Shown: positions 1-7,541 of the stretch, in pieces | How the letters are laid out: each line of letters begins with the position of its first letter | How positions within the stretch are numbered: the stretch's first letter is position 1 | NCBI GenBank assembly: GCA_934277615.1 | Contig: CAKQUV010000002.1 | Coordinates: forward strand, 165,740-229,739 | DNA length: 64,000 nt | Source of the DNA: an uncultured Clostridia bacterium | GTDB lineage: Bacteria > Bacillota > Clostridia > Christensenellales > CAG-917 | Reading direction: 5' to 3' | Translations under genes and position numbers: made by a program | The notes under the pieces: model-generated | The model's input: the letters and a program-made list of their open reading frames with translations, nothing else | What the model was told of the DNA's origin: nothing | The model's database searches: none

Positions 1-1491
1 GGCGAAAACGTGTTTATCGTCGGCACCACGATGGAAGTGGATTCGCTCAATCGTCTGGATACTCTAGGCGGTGGGGCAGGGTATAATTTCGACAAAATCG
101 CCTCAACCGTGTCGCAATTGACAGCCATTTCGCAGATTGACGGAAGTTTCGTCGGAAATGCTTGCGATTATACGGTTTCCGAGGACGGTAAAACGTTCAC
201 ACTCACGCCCAAAGCGCTCAAATGGCACGACGGAGTTGAATTTACCGCCGATGACGTTGAGTTTTCGCTTGAGGACGTAATCGGAAGCGATGATTATTCG
301 CATTGCGTCGAGCAAAACGGCTCTTTAGTATATACTCTCGAAATTTCCGAGGCGCAATTCCTTCAAAAACTTGCAAAAGAAACAATCAAACCAAAGCATA
401 TTTTTGAGAGCGCAACCAAGGACGACCTCACCGACGAGCAGTCTGTTGTCGGACTTGGCGCATACAAATATCAAAGTCGCGACAAAAACGCAGGTACAAT
501 CACTTTTGTCAAAAACGCCGATTATCCGAATGCGGAAAATATGATTGTAGACAAGGTGATTTTTAAGCATTATGGCTCAGCGGACGTTTTGACGCTCGCG
601 CTCAAAAAGGGAGAAATCGACGCGGTTTACAACTATGGCAAAGGTCTTGACGTTGACGCTGTAAGCGCGCTCAAATCTTGCGACAACGTTACGCTCGTAT
701 CTTACGCAAGCAAGTCTATCCCCAAAGTGCTGTTTTTTAACAACGCCAAAATGACGGACGCAAGAGTGAAAAGAGCGATTGCAAAATCCATAGACTATGA
801 CAAAATCCGTACGCTGTTCGGGAGCGACGGCGCAAGTGCGTCCAGAGAAGGATTTGTCGGAGACGGCATTTTCGGATATAAGGAAAGCGCGGTTTGGAGC
901 GAAAATCTGGAAGAGGCAAAAGCGCTCCTTCAGAGCGCAGGGTATAGCCAAAACAACAAATTCCGTTTTGAACTTCTCGTGCGTACGGACAAGGGCAACG
1001 ACTCTCAATACGCCACCGTTTTGAAAACGCAAATCGAGCGAACCGGGCTTGTAAACGTCGTGCTTATCGAAAAGGGCAGCGATTGGCAGAAGTATTATCA
1101 GGACGGCAATCATATGGCGAGCCTTGCCACCGTTACGGAAAAGGGCTACGACTTCGAGGCAGGCTATGCCTCGAGATACACGCTCGCCACGGTTACAAGT
1201 ATGCTCTCTATGACCAACCCAGTATCGCACGGACAATTGCAAGTGGAAGCGGACGGCGAGCCTACCGAATACGGCAAAATTCTCAAGGCTATGCAAGGCG
1301 CAAAAACCGCTTCGCAACTTCAGAAAGCGGTGGGAGAATACCAAGACTATATGGTGCAGAACGTGCCGTGCGTTGCGCTTTTCTATGACGGAACGGTGCA
1401 AGGCGCGTCGAGCAATTGGCAAGGCTATCTCGTTGACAACGCTTACGGAATCGTGAATACAAAGACTTTCGAGTGTTTGAAAAGGGCGTAA
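1..1491 (+). CDS. ABC transporter substrate-binding protein, family 5 (peptide type), 5' truncated
   Basis: Extracellular solute-binding protein of the oligopeptide/dipeptide/nickel family (SBP family 5), which captures a ligand outside the cell for the two permeases encoded next. The reading frame is open to the left edge, so the signal peptide and first lobe start outside the window; the GTG at 10 is probably internal. Family features visible are the WHDGVEFTADDVEFSLE block near residue 75, which matches the conserved W-x-D-G-x-x-x-T-A-x-D-V segment, and a long alpha/beta C-terminal lobe. The substrate cannot be read from the sequence. The two permease genes follow after a 105-bp gap, and no ATPase gene lies downstream, so dppD/dppF-type genes would have to be upstream or elsewhere. 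Confidence 0.87.
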   Translation, partial: GENVFIVGTTMEVDSLNRLDTLGGGAGYNFDKIASTVSQLTAISQIDGSFVGNACDYTVSEDGKTFTLTPKALKWHDGVEFTADDVEFSLEDVIGSDDYSHCVEQNGSLVYTLEISEAQFLQKLAKETIKPKHIFESATKDDLTDEQSVVGLGAYKYQSRDKNAGTITFVKNADYPNAENMIVDKVIFKHYGSADVLTLALKKGEIDAVYNYGKGLDVDAVSALKSCDNVTLVSYASKSIPKVLFFNNAKMTDARVKRAIAKSIDYDKIRTLFGSDGASASREGFVGDGIFGYKESAVWSENLEEAKALLQSAGYSQNNKFRFELLVRTDKGNDSQYATVLKTQIERTGLVNVVLIEKGSDWQKYYQDGNHMASLATVTEKGYDFEAGYASRYTLATVTSMLSMTNPVSHGQLQVEADGEPTEYGKILKAMQGAKTASQLQKAVGEYQDYMVQNVPCVALFYDGTVQGASSNWQGYLVDNAYGIVNTKTFECLKRA

Positions 1492-1596
1492 CTTAAACAA
1501 GACAAACAACGCAATCGGCGGTTTATAATAACAATATGACAATATAAAATTGCTTTTAGGCAAATAAAAGTAATTAAACGACAAAACACGTACAGG

Positions 1597-2571
1597 ATGA
1601 AAAAGCGGATAATCAAAAACTTGATATTCTCAGCGATAGCGTTTGCGGCGATAATCGTCGTCAACTTTTTATTGCCAAGACTTATGCCCGGAGATCCGCT
1701 TGCAAACCTTATAGGTGCCGACGTAGAGGCAATTTCGCAAGAGGAATACGACGCCTTGCGCCATGAGACCGGTCTTGACAAACCTATGTCCGAACAGTTT
1801 GGCGATTATCTCAAAGGCGTGTTTACGGGGGAGTGGGGATACTCCTACCATAGGGGCGATGACGTAGGAAAGCTAATTGCGCAAAAGATGCCCGCAACGC
1901 TTCAAATCGCGTTCCCCGCGTGGCTTATATCCGCATTGCTTTCATTGTGGCTGGGCGTAAACGCAGGATACAGAAAGTCAAGACCGCTCGACTATGCTTT
2001 GAGCGGAACGATGGTAATCGTCGATGCCGTGCCGTCTTTTTTGATGGCAATCGTATTGCTCATCCTGTTTGCATTCAAGTGGGATTTGTTGCCCTCGGGA
2101 GCACTCAATTCCGTTGACGCACCGAGCGGCGCGCAAGGCTTTGCCGACAGGCTTGAGCACCTTGTACTGCCCGTGCTTACGCTTGTAATCGTATCCACTC
2201 CGAAGAAGTATATGCTTATGCGCAATCTCACGGCAAGCGCAACGGACGAACAATATATCACGTACGCAAAGTCTAAAGGCTTGAGTGCGGCAAGAATAAA
2301 ATTCACTCATATTTTTCCAAACGTGTCGGGTGCGTTTTTGAGTATGCTCGGCACGAGCTTCGGGCACATCGTAGCCGGCTCTATCGTTATCGAAACCGTA
2401 TTTTCCATTGACGGAATAGGTTTGCTCGTGAGCAAGGGTATATCCGACCTCGATTATCCCGTACTGCAGGGTGCGTTTTTGACGATTGCGCTTTGCGTGC
2501 TTGTTTCCAACTTCATATCCGACGTTGTGTGCTCCCTCGTCGACCCAAGACAAAGGAGGGCGGAAGTATGA
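1597..2571 (+). CDS. ABC transporter permease, DppB/OppB type
   Basis: Inner-membrane permease subunit of a peptide-type importer, 324 residues, about the usual DppB/OppB length. It has an N-terminal membrane segment (about residues 8-27), a soluble stretch, then five more hydrophobic segments. The cytoplasmic coupling loop that docks on the ATPase is visible around residues 215-240 (DEQYITYAKSKGLSAARI, the permease A-x-x-K-G pattern). The stop codon overlaps the start of the next permease (ATGA), so the two are translationally coupled. The ribosome site in front of the ATG is weak (CAGG). It would form a heterodimer with the product of 2568-3437. Confidence 0.9.
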   Translation: MKKRIIKNLIFSAIAFAAIIVVNFLLPRLMPGDPLANLIGADVEAISQEEYDALRHETGLDKPMSEQFGDYLKGVFTGEWGYSYHRGDDVGKLIAQKMPATLQIAFPAWLISALLSLWLGVNAGYRKSRPLDYALSGTMVIVDAVPSFLMAIVLLILFAFKWDLLPSGALNSVDAPSGAQGFADRLEHLVLPVLTLVIVSTPKKYMLMRNLTASATDEQYITYAKSKGLSAARIKFTHIFPNVSGAFLSMLGTSFGHIVAGSIVIETVFSIDGIGLLVSKGISDLDYPVLQGAFLTIALCVLVSNFISDVVCSLVDPRQRRAEV

Positions 2572-3437
2572 CGAACACTGCGCGTGAAAAGAGAAAATAC
2601 AATGCAAAGCGCATATTCAGCATAGTCTTATTTGCGCTCGGCATTGCCATTCTGCTCGCCTTTGCGATCTTGGCGATATTCAGAAGCCAGATTGCGCCGT
2701 ACTCGCCGACGGAAAGTTTCGGCAAGTTCGAGGGCTGCTCCAAAGAGCATCCGCTCGGCACAAACAATCTCGGTTACGACGTGATGTCGCAGCTCATATA
2801 TGCCGTCCGCCCCACACTTGCGGTTGCGCTTCTGTCCGCGCTCATATGCGTTTCGATAGGCGTTGTCGTCGGCATACTTGCCGGATATATCGGCGGTATC
2901 GGCAGCGAGGCGTTAAACGGCATAATCAACTTCTTCCTGCTTATCCCCATGCTCCCGATGGCAATCGTTCTCGGCACATATTTAAGTGGCGGACGTATGG
3001 GAATCGCACTTACGATATCGCTGCTTTGCTGGTGTCAGACGGCAAGAGCGGTGAGAGCAAAGACTATGGAATTGCGAGGCAGTGAATTTGTCAAATCGCT
3101 CAAGTCCGTAGGGTATGGCGAGGTGCGCGTTTTGGCAAGACACATATTGCCCAACGTGTTGCCCGTGGCGGTTGCAAAATTCATTCCGTCGGTGGCAAGT
3201 TGCATTATGATAGAGGCGACTTTGAGTTTTCTCGGTATGGGCAACCTCGATGAAATAAGCCTCGGAGTTATGATAAACTATGCCTACAATTTCGGCGGTT
3301 TGAGCCTTGAAAAATACAACTGGTTGTTTGCCCCTGGCGTGTGCATAATGCTGCTGCAAATTGCACTGTATTGTGTAGGTCAGTTTTTTGAAACAAAGAA
3401 AGCAATCGTGCAAGAAAGCACGTTGAGTGATAAATAA
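2568..3437 (+). CDS. ABC transporter permease, DppC/OppC type
   Basis: Second permease subunit of the peptide-type importer, 289 residues. The ATG at 2568 is chosen over an in-frame upstream start because it follows an AGGAGGGCGGAAGT ribosome site and gives the 4-nt ATGA overlap with the DppB-type gene. It shows the OppC-type N-terminal membrane segment, the motif HPLGTNNLGYDV (family HxLGTDxxGRD with changes), and the coupling loop ELRGSEFVKSLKSVGYG near residue 167. No ATPase gene follows; the next gene is an unrelated TPR protein. Confidence 0.9.
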   Translation: MTNTAREKRKYNAKRIFSIVLFALGIAILLAFAILAIFRSQIAPYSPTESFGKFEGCSKEHPLGTNNLGYDVMSQLIYAVRPTLAVALLSALICVSIGVVVGILAGYIGGIGSEALNGIINFFLLIPMLPMAIVLGTYLSGGRMGIALTISLLCWCQTARAVRAKTMELRGSEFVKSLKSVGYGEVRVLARHILPNVLPVAVAKFIPSVASCIMIEATLSFLGMGNLDEISLGVMINYAYNFGGLSLEKYNWLFAPGVCIMLLQIALYCVGQFFETKKAIVQESTLSDK

Positions 3438-3479
3438 TAGATAGATAAAGTGCCGATTTAGGCAATAGAGGTAAAATAT

Positions 3480-4295
3480 ATGTGTCTTGGCGATCCCAAT
3501 TGCAAGTGTAATATGATAAGCGATACAAGAGCGTTGCGCGATCAGGAAATTCTGTTTGGAAAGCGTGCTTTGCGTGCTGTCGAGGACGATGAAAAAGTGG
3601 CTGCCGCTCGCGAAGAATGCGCTCGGAATCCGACCTTCGACAACCTTATGGAACTCGGTATGGCGCTCGCTTATCAAATGAGATATCACGAGGCAATCGA
3701 GTGCTTTGAGGGAGCAATCGAGCTTAATCCTGACAGTTATCAAGCACGTAGAAAATGCGCAGGAAGATATCTTTCCACTCTTCAACTCGACAAGGCGGAA
3801 AATGCGTTTTTGTGGTGCGACGAGAGGGGGAATGACAGGCTCGACACAAGGTACATGCTTGGATGCATTGCGTATTGCAAGTACGAATACGAAAAGGCGC
3901 TTGCACTGTTTGAAGAGTGTTTTGCGCTTGCCGAGGACAACGACGATATGTACGTTGCGGCGCTGTTTTGGGCTATCGCTTGCTCGGTGCAATTGGGGCA
4001 CGATTTGGACGGAGCGCTTGCAGGATACAAAGATATGCGGATAGGTCATCACACGGGATATTTGCAAGCGGTGCGCTTGTTTATGGGCGACGATTTGAAA
4101 GATTGCGACAATATCCCAAAAGAGGACGAATTGCAAAACTGCATCTTTATGTACGGCGTGCATTTGTACTACTTGCATCGCAAAAACGCTATGCTTGCAG
4201 ACATCGCTCTCAAAAACACGCTTGCCAACGATACGTATTTCTCGGCGTTTGCGTATCTGGGCGCTTATACGGAATATTTGAAAAATAACAATTAA
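3480..4295 (+). CDS. Tetratricopeptide-repeat protein
   Basis: Soluble protein of 271 residues with at least three TPR-like helix pairs (about residues 50-160; for example MRYHEAIECFEGAIELNPDS and YEYEKALALFEECFALAED). TPRs form helical scaffolds for protein binding, and no catalytic motif is seen. The N-terminus has a CxxxxxCxC cluster (MCLGDPNCKC), which could be chance or a metal site. The ATG at 3480 has an AGAGGT ribosome site. It lies between a transporter operon and ssrA with a 42-bp upstream gap, and could be read from the transporter promoter. Specific function unknown. Confidence 0.75.
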   Translation: MCLGDPNCKCNMISDTRALRDQEILFGKRALRAVEDDEKVAAAREECARNPTFDNLMELGMALAYQMRYHEAIECFEGAIELNPDSYQARRKCAGRYLSTLQLDKAENAFLWCDERGNDRLDTRYMLGCIAYCKYEYEKALALFEECFALAEDNDDMYVAALFWAIACSVQLGHDLDGALAGYKDMRIGHHTGYLQAVRLFMGDDLKDCDNIPKEDELQNCIFMYGVHLYYLHRKNAMLADIALKNTLANDTYFSAFAYLGAYTEYLKNNN

Positions 4296-4300
4296 AATCC

Positions 4301-4328
4301 TTGCCATTTGGATATAATGTGTTATAAT
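4301..4328 (+). promoter_or_regulatory. Promoter of ssrA
   Basis: TTGCCA (4301-4306) and TATAAT (4323-4328) are separated by 16 bp, giving a predicted start near 4335. The mature tmRNA 5' end (4368) would then be made by RNase P cleavage, as in other bacteria. Confidence 0.6.
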
Positions 4329-4367
4329 CATCTCACCTTGAAACGCCTTTGTTGATTGTGGCGTAGA

Positions 4368-4731
4368 GGGGGTGTACTGGATTCGACACTCAGTTTGAAG
4401 CGGTATAAGCACGTCGCAGGCTCGGCTGCGTAAAAACGGAAATTAAAATTAAATGCAAAAAACAATCAAAAGAGCTCCAACATGGAGTTCGCTCTTGCTG
4501 CGTAATTAACTAGTGGCACATCGACGCAAGGTTTTCTGTTCCCTTGTAGGTCGGTGTTATAAAAACAGACAACGCAACCCGATTTCTCGGTAAGGTTGTT
4601 GTTATCACGAGATCATCAATCGGAGGTTTGCGGATGAACCGAAGTGCGAAACAATCAATCATTCGATAAACGTGTAGAAAGTGCCGAATATGGCTGTTTG
4701 GACCGGGGTCCGACTCCCCGCACCTCCACCA
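4368..4731 (+). ncRNA. ssrA: Transfer-messenger RNA (tmRNA)
   Basis: tmRNA rescues stalled ribosomes and tags the incomplete protein for degradation. The acceptor stem is formed by GGGGGTG (4368-4374) and CACCTCC (4721-4727), followed by A and an encoded CCA. The 5' domain carries the conserved TGGATTCGAC, and the 3' T-arm region has GGTCCGACTCC. The tag frame runs 4455-4505 and reads AKNNQKSSNMEFALAA then TAA, so it ends in the usual ALAA degradation signal; 16 residues is a little longer than many tags. The resume codon is GCA. Small protein B is not encoded in this window. Confidence 0.96.
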
Positions 4732-4734
4732 AAT

Positions 4735-4773
4735 AAAAAACGAGTTGAATAGAGGTTCAACTCGTTTTTTATT
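4735..4773 (+). terminator. Terminator of ssrA
   Basis: CGAGTTGAA (4741-4749) pairs with TTCAACTCG (4756-4764), followed by six T. The complementarity extends outward into the tmRNA 3' end (see findings). Confidence 0.85.
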
Positions 4774-4778
4774 TGGTT

Positions 4779-4984
4779 GGTGCGGGACTACCCCGTAGAA
4801 AGTATCAAAAAATGCGGAAATTGCGAAAATGCAATTTCTGTATTTTTTTGTTGAGACTACCTCGTAGTCGAAACAATTAAAAGACGCGCAGTGGCGCGTT
4901 TTTTAATTTGGTGGTTGCGCGGGACTACCACGCAGAAAACACCAAATGGAAAACAAGTTGAACCTCCGTTCAGCTTGTTTTTTA
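4779..4984 (+). repeat. Series of three more terminator-like hairpins, two followed or preceded by GCGGGACTACC units
   Basis: Region without a gene. Hairpins with T-runs are seen at 4817-4849 (GAAATTGC/GCAATTTC), 4879-4905 (ACGCGC/GCGCGT) and 4951-4984 (AACAAGTTGAAC/GTTCAGCTTGTT). The sequence GGTGCGGGACTACC occurs at 4779-4792, a degenerate form with GACTACCTCGTAG lies near 4855, and GCGGGACTACCACGC is at 4919-4933. The last is repeated exactly at 6916-6930. These look like successive copies of one terminator-associated unit. Confidence 0.7.
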
Positions 4985-5039
4985 GTTTATTTTGAAATCA
5001 AAATTTAACGATGCAATAAAAAAGATCCATTGATAAATA

Positions 5040-5068
5040 TTGACAAAAACCACAATTGCCAATACAAT
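5040..5068 (+). promoter_or_regulatory. Promoter ahead of the AT-rich insert genes
   Basis: TTGACA (5040-5045), a 17-bp spacer, then TACAAT (5063-5068). A second possible -10, TATAAT at 5113-5118, lies closer to the gene at 5140 but lacks a good -35. Confidence 0.5.
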
Positions 5069-5139
5069 TTGAATAAAATCACCACGGGACAATTTTGTCT
5101 ATACAACTTTGTTATAATATAAATAGAAAGGCATAACAG

Positions 5140-5367
5140 ATGAAAAAAGATTACGCAACGAAAACGATTATATTGCATATATGGTTAATTCTCAAAAAAT
5201 ACACGAGTATTAACAATCCCGTATCGTATACGGAACTTGCAAGGTATTTGCAATCGATAGACAAGCCGTGCGACCGCAAGACGGTGGCAAGAAACGTTGG
5301 ATATCTTATTGCCGACGGATTTCCAATAGGAAAGACCGATGACGGCAAGTGTTTTTATAAACAGTAA
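5140..5367 (+). CDS. Small winged-helix/HTH DNA-binding protein
   Basis: 75 residues, basic, AT-rich coding sequence. The pattern (SYTELARYLQSIDKPCDRKTVARNVGYLIADGFPIGK) resembles the N-terminal helix-turn-helix found in many WYL-type regulators, here without a WYL domain. The ATG at 5140 follows GAAAGG. It is the first gene of the 2-kb insert beside ssrA and could regulate the two genes after it. Alternative: a stand-alone fragment of a larger regulator. Confidence 0.65.
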   Translation: MKKDYATKTIILHIWLILKKYTSINNPVSYTELARYLQSIDKPCDRKTVARNVGYLIADGFPIGKTDDGKCFYKQ

Positions 5368-5419
5368 AAGTGATATTGTTCGGTGTTGTTTGGATTCTTT
5401 TGGAGAGTGGAGTTGATTG

Positions 5420-5833
5420 ATGGTGAAAAATATTATATATTATGACAAGTATTTTAATAATTGGTGCGTTACTGCTGAAATTAATTATTTGAGAGGTTTG
5501 CGGTCACATCGTACACATTGTGTAAATGGCGAGAAAATGAATTTTGACAAACCTGAAGAGTTTAGAGATTTTCTCATAAGTAAGGGATTCGGTGGTGTAA
5601 ACGATTACATTATAGAAAGAAGTATGAGCCAAAGAGTTATTTTTTATGATGAGTTTTATAATTGTTGGTGTATGACTACAAAGACAAATTATATAAAACA
5701 CATAAGAGATAAACGTTGCATTATCAGATTTAACCGTTTCAAAACTCCGGACGATATCATAAAGTTTTATGTGGAAAGTGGATACGGTGAAGAAGAAAAA
5801 TATATAGTTATACAAAAAACTGAAGGTTCATAA
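5420..5833 (+). CDS. Unknown protein made of two copies of a 60-residue repeat
   Basis: 137 residues; I do not recognise the family. The two halves align with each other. Copy 1 begins IIYYDKYFNNWCVTAEINY and copy 2 begins VIFYDEFYNCWCMTTKTNY. Shared positions include YD, WC, T, NY, an R-rich turn, F-x-x-P, F, S-x-G-x-G and YII. The ATG at 5420 is preferred (GTGGAG upstream); TTG at 5417 is the alternative. The sequence is AT-rich like its neighbours in the insert, and the spacing to the next gene is 68 bp. No membrane segment or known catalytic motif is seen. Confidence 0.6.
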   Translation: MVKNIIYYDKYFNNWCVTAEINYLRGLRSHRTHCVNGEKMNFDKPEEFRDFLISKGFGGVNDYIIERSMSQRVIFYDEFYNCWCMTTKTNYIKHIRDKRCIIRFNRFKTPDDIIKFYVESGYGEEEKYIVIQKTEGS

Positions 5834-5901
5834 AGTATTTTGTTTATTGAACTTATTTGTTAATCGTGTTAGAATAAGAAAAATGGCGTGAGGATAGAAA
5901 T

Positions 5902-6849
5902 ATGACTGCAAATGAAAAGTGGAATCTGATTGTCAAAGAATTTGACGGACACAAATCTGCAAAAGAAGATATAATACAACGACTTTGGGAAAGCATTTTT
6001 GCAGAAATTTTTGGATATAGTCGATTGAATGGCGAAATAGATAGTCATCGAAAAATGAGAATCGGTTCAACTGAAAGAGTCGTGCCCGACATTATTATAA
6101 AAAAAATAACGAATGAAAAGGATTTGTTTATTGTTGAGTTAAAACAACCGCTTTATTCCTTTGAGCAAAAATATAAAGAACAGTTGTTAAGTTATATGAA
6201 ATTGTTCCGCATAGATATCGGTATTTTGATATGTGACGAAATTTGGTTGGTTATGTTTGATGAAAACGATAATGAAATTTCTATGAAAATACCTTTTTCG
6301 TTGGATAGTGAAAATGGCTGTAGATTTATAGAGTTGTTTAGTAAAGGGACTTTTGATGACAAACTGGTAAAACAATTTATCGAAAATGACATTGCAAAAA
6401 GAGAGCAACAAAAAAATAGATCTAATCGCATTAATGAAATTCGTTCGGACATACAAAAACGTCCTTTGGAAGAAATCATTATGAGCTATTATTCTTCTAA
6501 ATACACAAGCGAAGAAATAAAACAAGCATTAGACGGTTTAACTTTTATTGTGAAGCCAAACAAACCAAGTACTTATCGTTCAGACGATTGTTCGACGTCT
6601 AAAGGATATAGACAATTCTTGGAAAAGAACAATTATTCGGACACGACAATATCATCGTATACATCCGCATTAAGCTCAATATGCACTATGGAAAAAATTG
6701 ATTTTGACACGCTTTATCACAATATCTACGAATATGCACCGATGTATAATAAAGACGGGTGTAAAAACTATTTGGGACAGAAGGGACACGGAACTTGGCG
6801 AAATGCGCTTAATAGGTTGTTGGACTACTATTGTTCAAATAAAAAATAA
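5902..6849 (+). CDS. PD-(D/E)XK nuclease-like protein (HsdR N-terminal type) with a core-binding-like C-terminus
   Basis: 315 residues. The N-terminal part resembles the nuclease domain of type I restriction HsdR subunits: W29 and E30 in the first helix, VPD at 61-63, and VELKQP with E79 and K81. These give the D-(D/E)-x-K metal site expected of PD-(D/E)XK enzymes. Residues about 235-315 (YRQFLEKNNYSDTTISSYTSALSSI and onward) resemble the helical core-binding domain at the N-terminus of tyrosine recombinases, but no recombinase catalytic domain follows. HsdR motor motifs are absent. It may be a stand-alone nuclease of a defence or mobile element, though this is inferred from fold-level similarity only. 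It is the last gene of the AT-rich insert. Confidence 0.65.
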   Translation: MTANEKWNLIVKEFDGHKSAKEDIIQRLWESIFAEIFGYSRLNGEIDSHRKMRIGSTERVVPDIIIKKITNEKDLFIVELKQPLYSFEQKYKEQLLSYMKLFRIDIGILICDEIWLVMFDENDNEISMKIPFSLDSENGCRFIELFSKGTFDDKLVKQFIENDIAKREQQKNRSNRINEIRSDIQKRPLEEIIMSYYSSKYTSEEIKQALDGLTFIVKPNKPSTYRSDDCSTSKGYRQFLEKNNYSDTTISSYTSALSSICTMEKIDFDTLYHNIYEYAPMYNKDGCKNYLGQKGHGTWRNALNRLLDYYCSNKK

Positions 6850-6871
6850 ATGTGACAATATATCGGCATAA

Positions 6872-6906
6872 AAAACAAGTCAAACAGCAGTTGACTTGTT
6901 TTTTAT
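6872..6906 (+). terminator. Terminator at the end of the insert
   Basis: AACAAGTCAA (6874-6883) pairs with TTGACTTGTT (6891-6900), followed by a T-run. It closely resembles the hairpin at 4951-4984 and is again followed by GGTGCGGGACTACCACGC (6913-6930). Confidence 0.8.
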
Positions 6907-6969
6907 TATGACGGTGCGGGACTACCACGCTAAACCATAAATGAAAAGGCATCGTTTTTAGTGGTGCAC

Positions 6970-7263
6970 TTATTCTCCGAACATCGATACGTAAATATCG
7001 TAGGCGTCGTTGAGGAATTTGACGGGGACGTAGAGCATCAACGAGTCGTTTGCTCTCGTTGCGATACTAAAACCGCAAGGTACGGCAAAAACGTCGATGT
7101 TTTGAGATCTCAGCGCCTCAATAAACATCGTTGCAAAATGATTGTCCGGCATTTTATAAAAGAAAGAAACGTCGTCGTCTTTGGCTATGCGCAAATCGGT
7201 GTTTCCGCACCTCGCGCAAACTTTTTCCGCATTGGCGGTTTTGCATTTTTCGCAATAATACAT
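6970..7263 (-). CDS. Small zinc-ribbon protein with a DUF2007-like domain
   Basis: 97 residues. The N-terminus is a zinc ribbon (CEKCKTANAEKVCARCG, two CxxC knuckles). The rest (residues about 30-90) has the alternating pattern of the small DUF2007 or putative signal-transducing family (VSFFYKMPDNHFATMFIEALRSQNIDVFAVP). The start has a strong AGGGGGAA ribosome site. It stands alone, convergent with the insert genes. Function unknown; the ribbon probably binds zinc. Confidence 0.6.
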   Translation of the reverse strand: MYYCEKCKTANAEKVCARCGNTDLRIAKDDDVSFFYKMPDNHFATMFIEALRSQNIDVFAVPCGFSIATRANDSLMLYVPVKFLNDAYDIYVSMFGE

Positions 7264-7343
7264 ATTTCGTTCCCCCTAACTGCTTTTTGATTATCATATC
7301 ACGAAAGTTGCGATATATCAATGGGGCAATTGCTCTGCAACGA

Positions 7344-7372
7344 TTGATTTTTTTGGGCAATAAGACTATAAT
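7344..7372 (+). promoter_or_regulatory. Promoter candidate ahead of the anion permease gene
   Basis: TTGATT (7344-7349), a 17-bp spacer and TATAAT (7367-7372), 170 bp upstream of the gene at 7542. Confidence 0.45.
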
Positions 7373-7541
7373 CTGCAAGCGTACGGACAAAGTTATTGCG
7401 TGGCGTAAAGCGGATAACGGAATTTGTGGAAGTTTGCAAAAAAACAGTTGGAAACAGATATTGTGATGCAATAATCCATAAATCGGGTTTTACAAAAGCG
7501 AGAAACGCAAAGCGCGCAAATGCAAGAGAAGGATACAAAAG

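Noticed and set aside
2982..4412. 476-codon minus-strand open frame across the permease, TPR gene and ssrA
   Set aside because: It runs through two well-supported genes and into tmRNA on the other strand; no domain seen.
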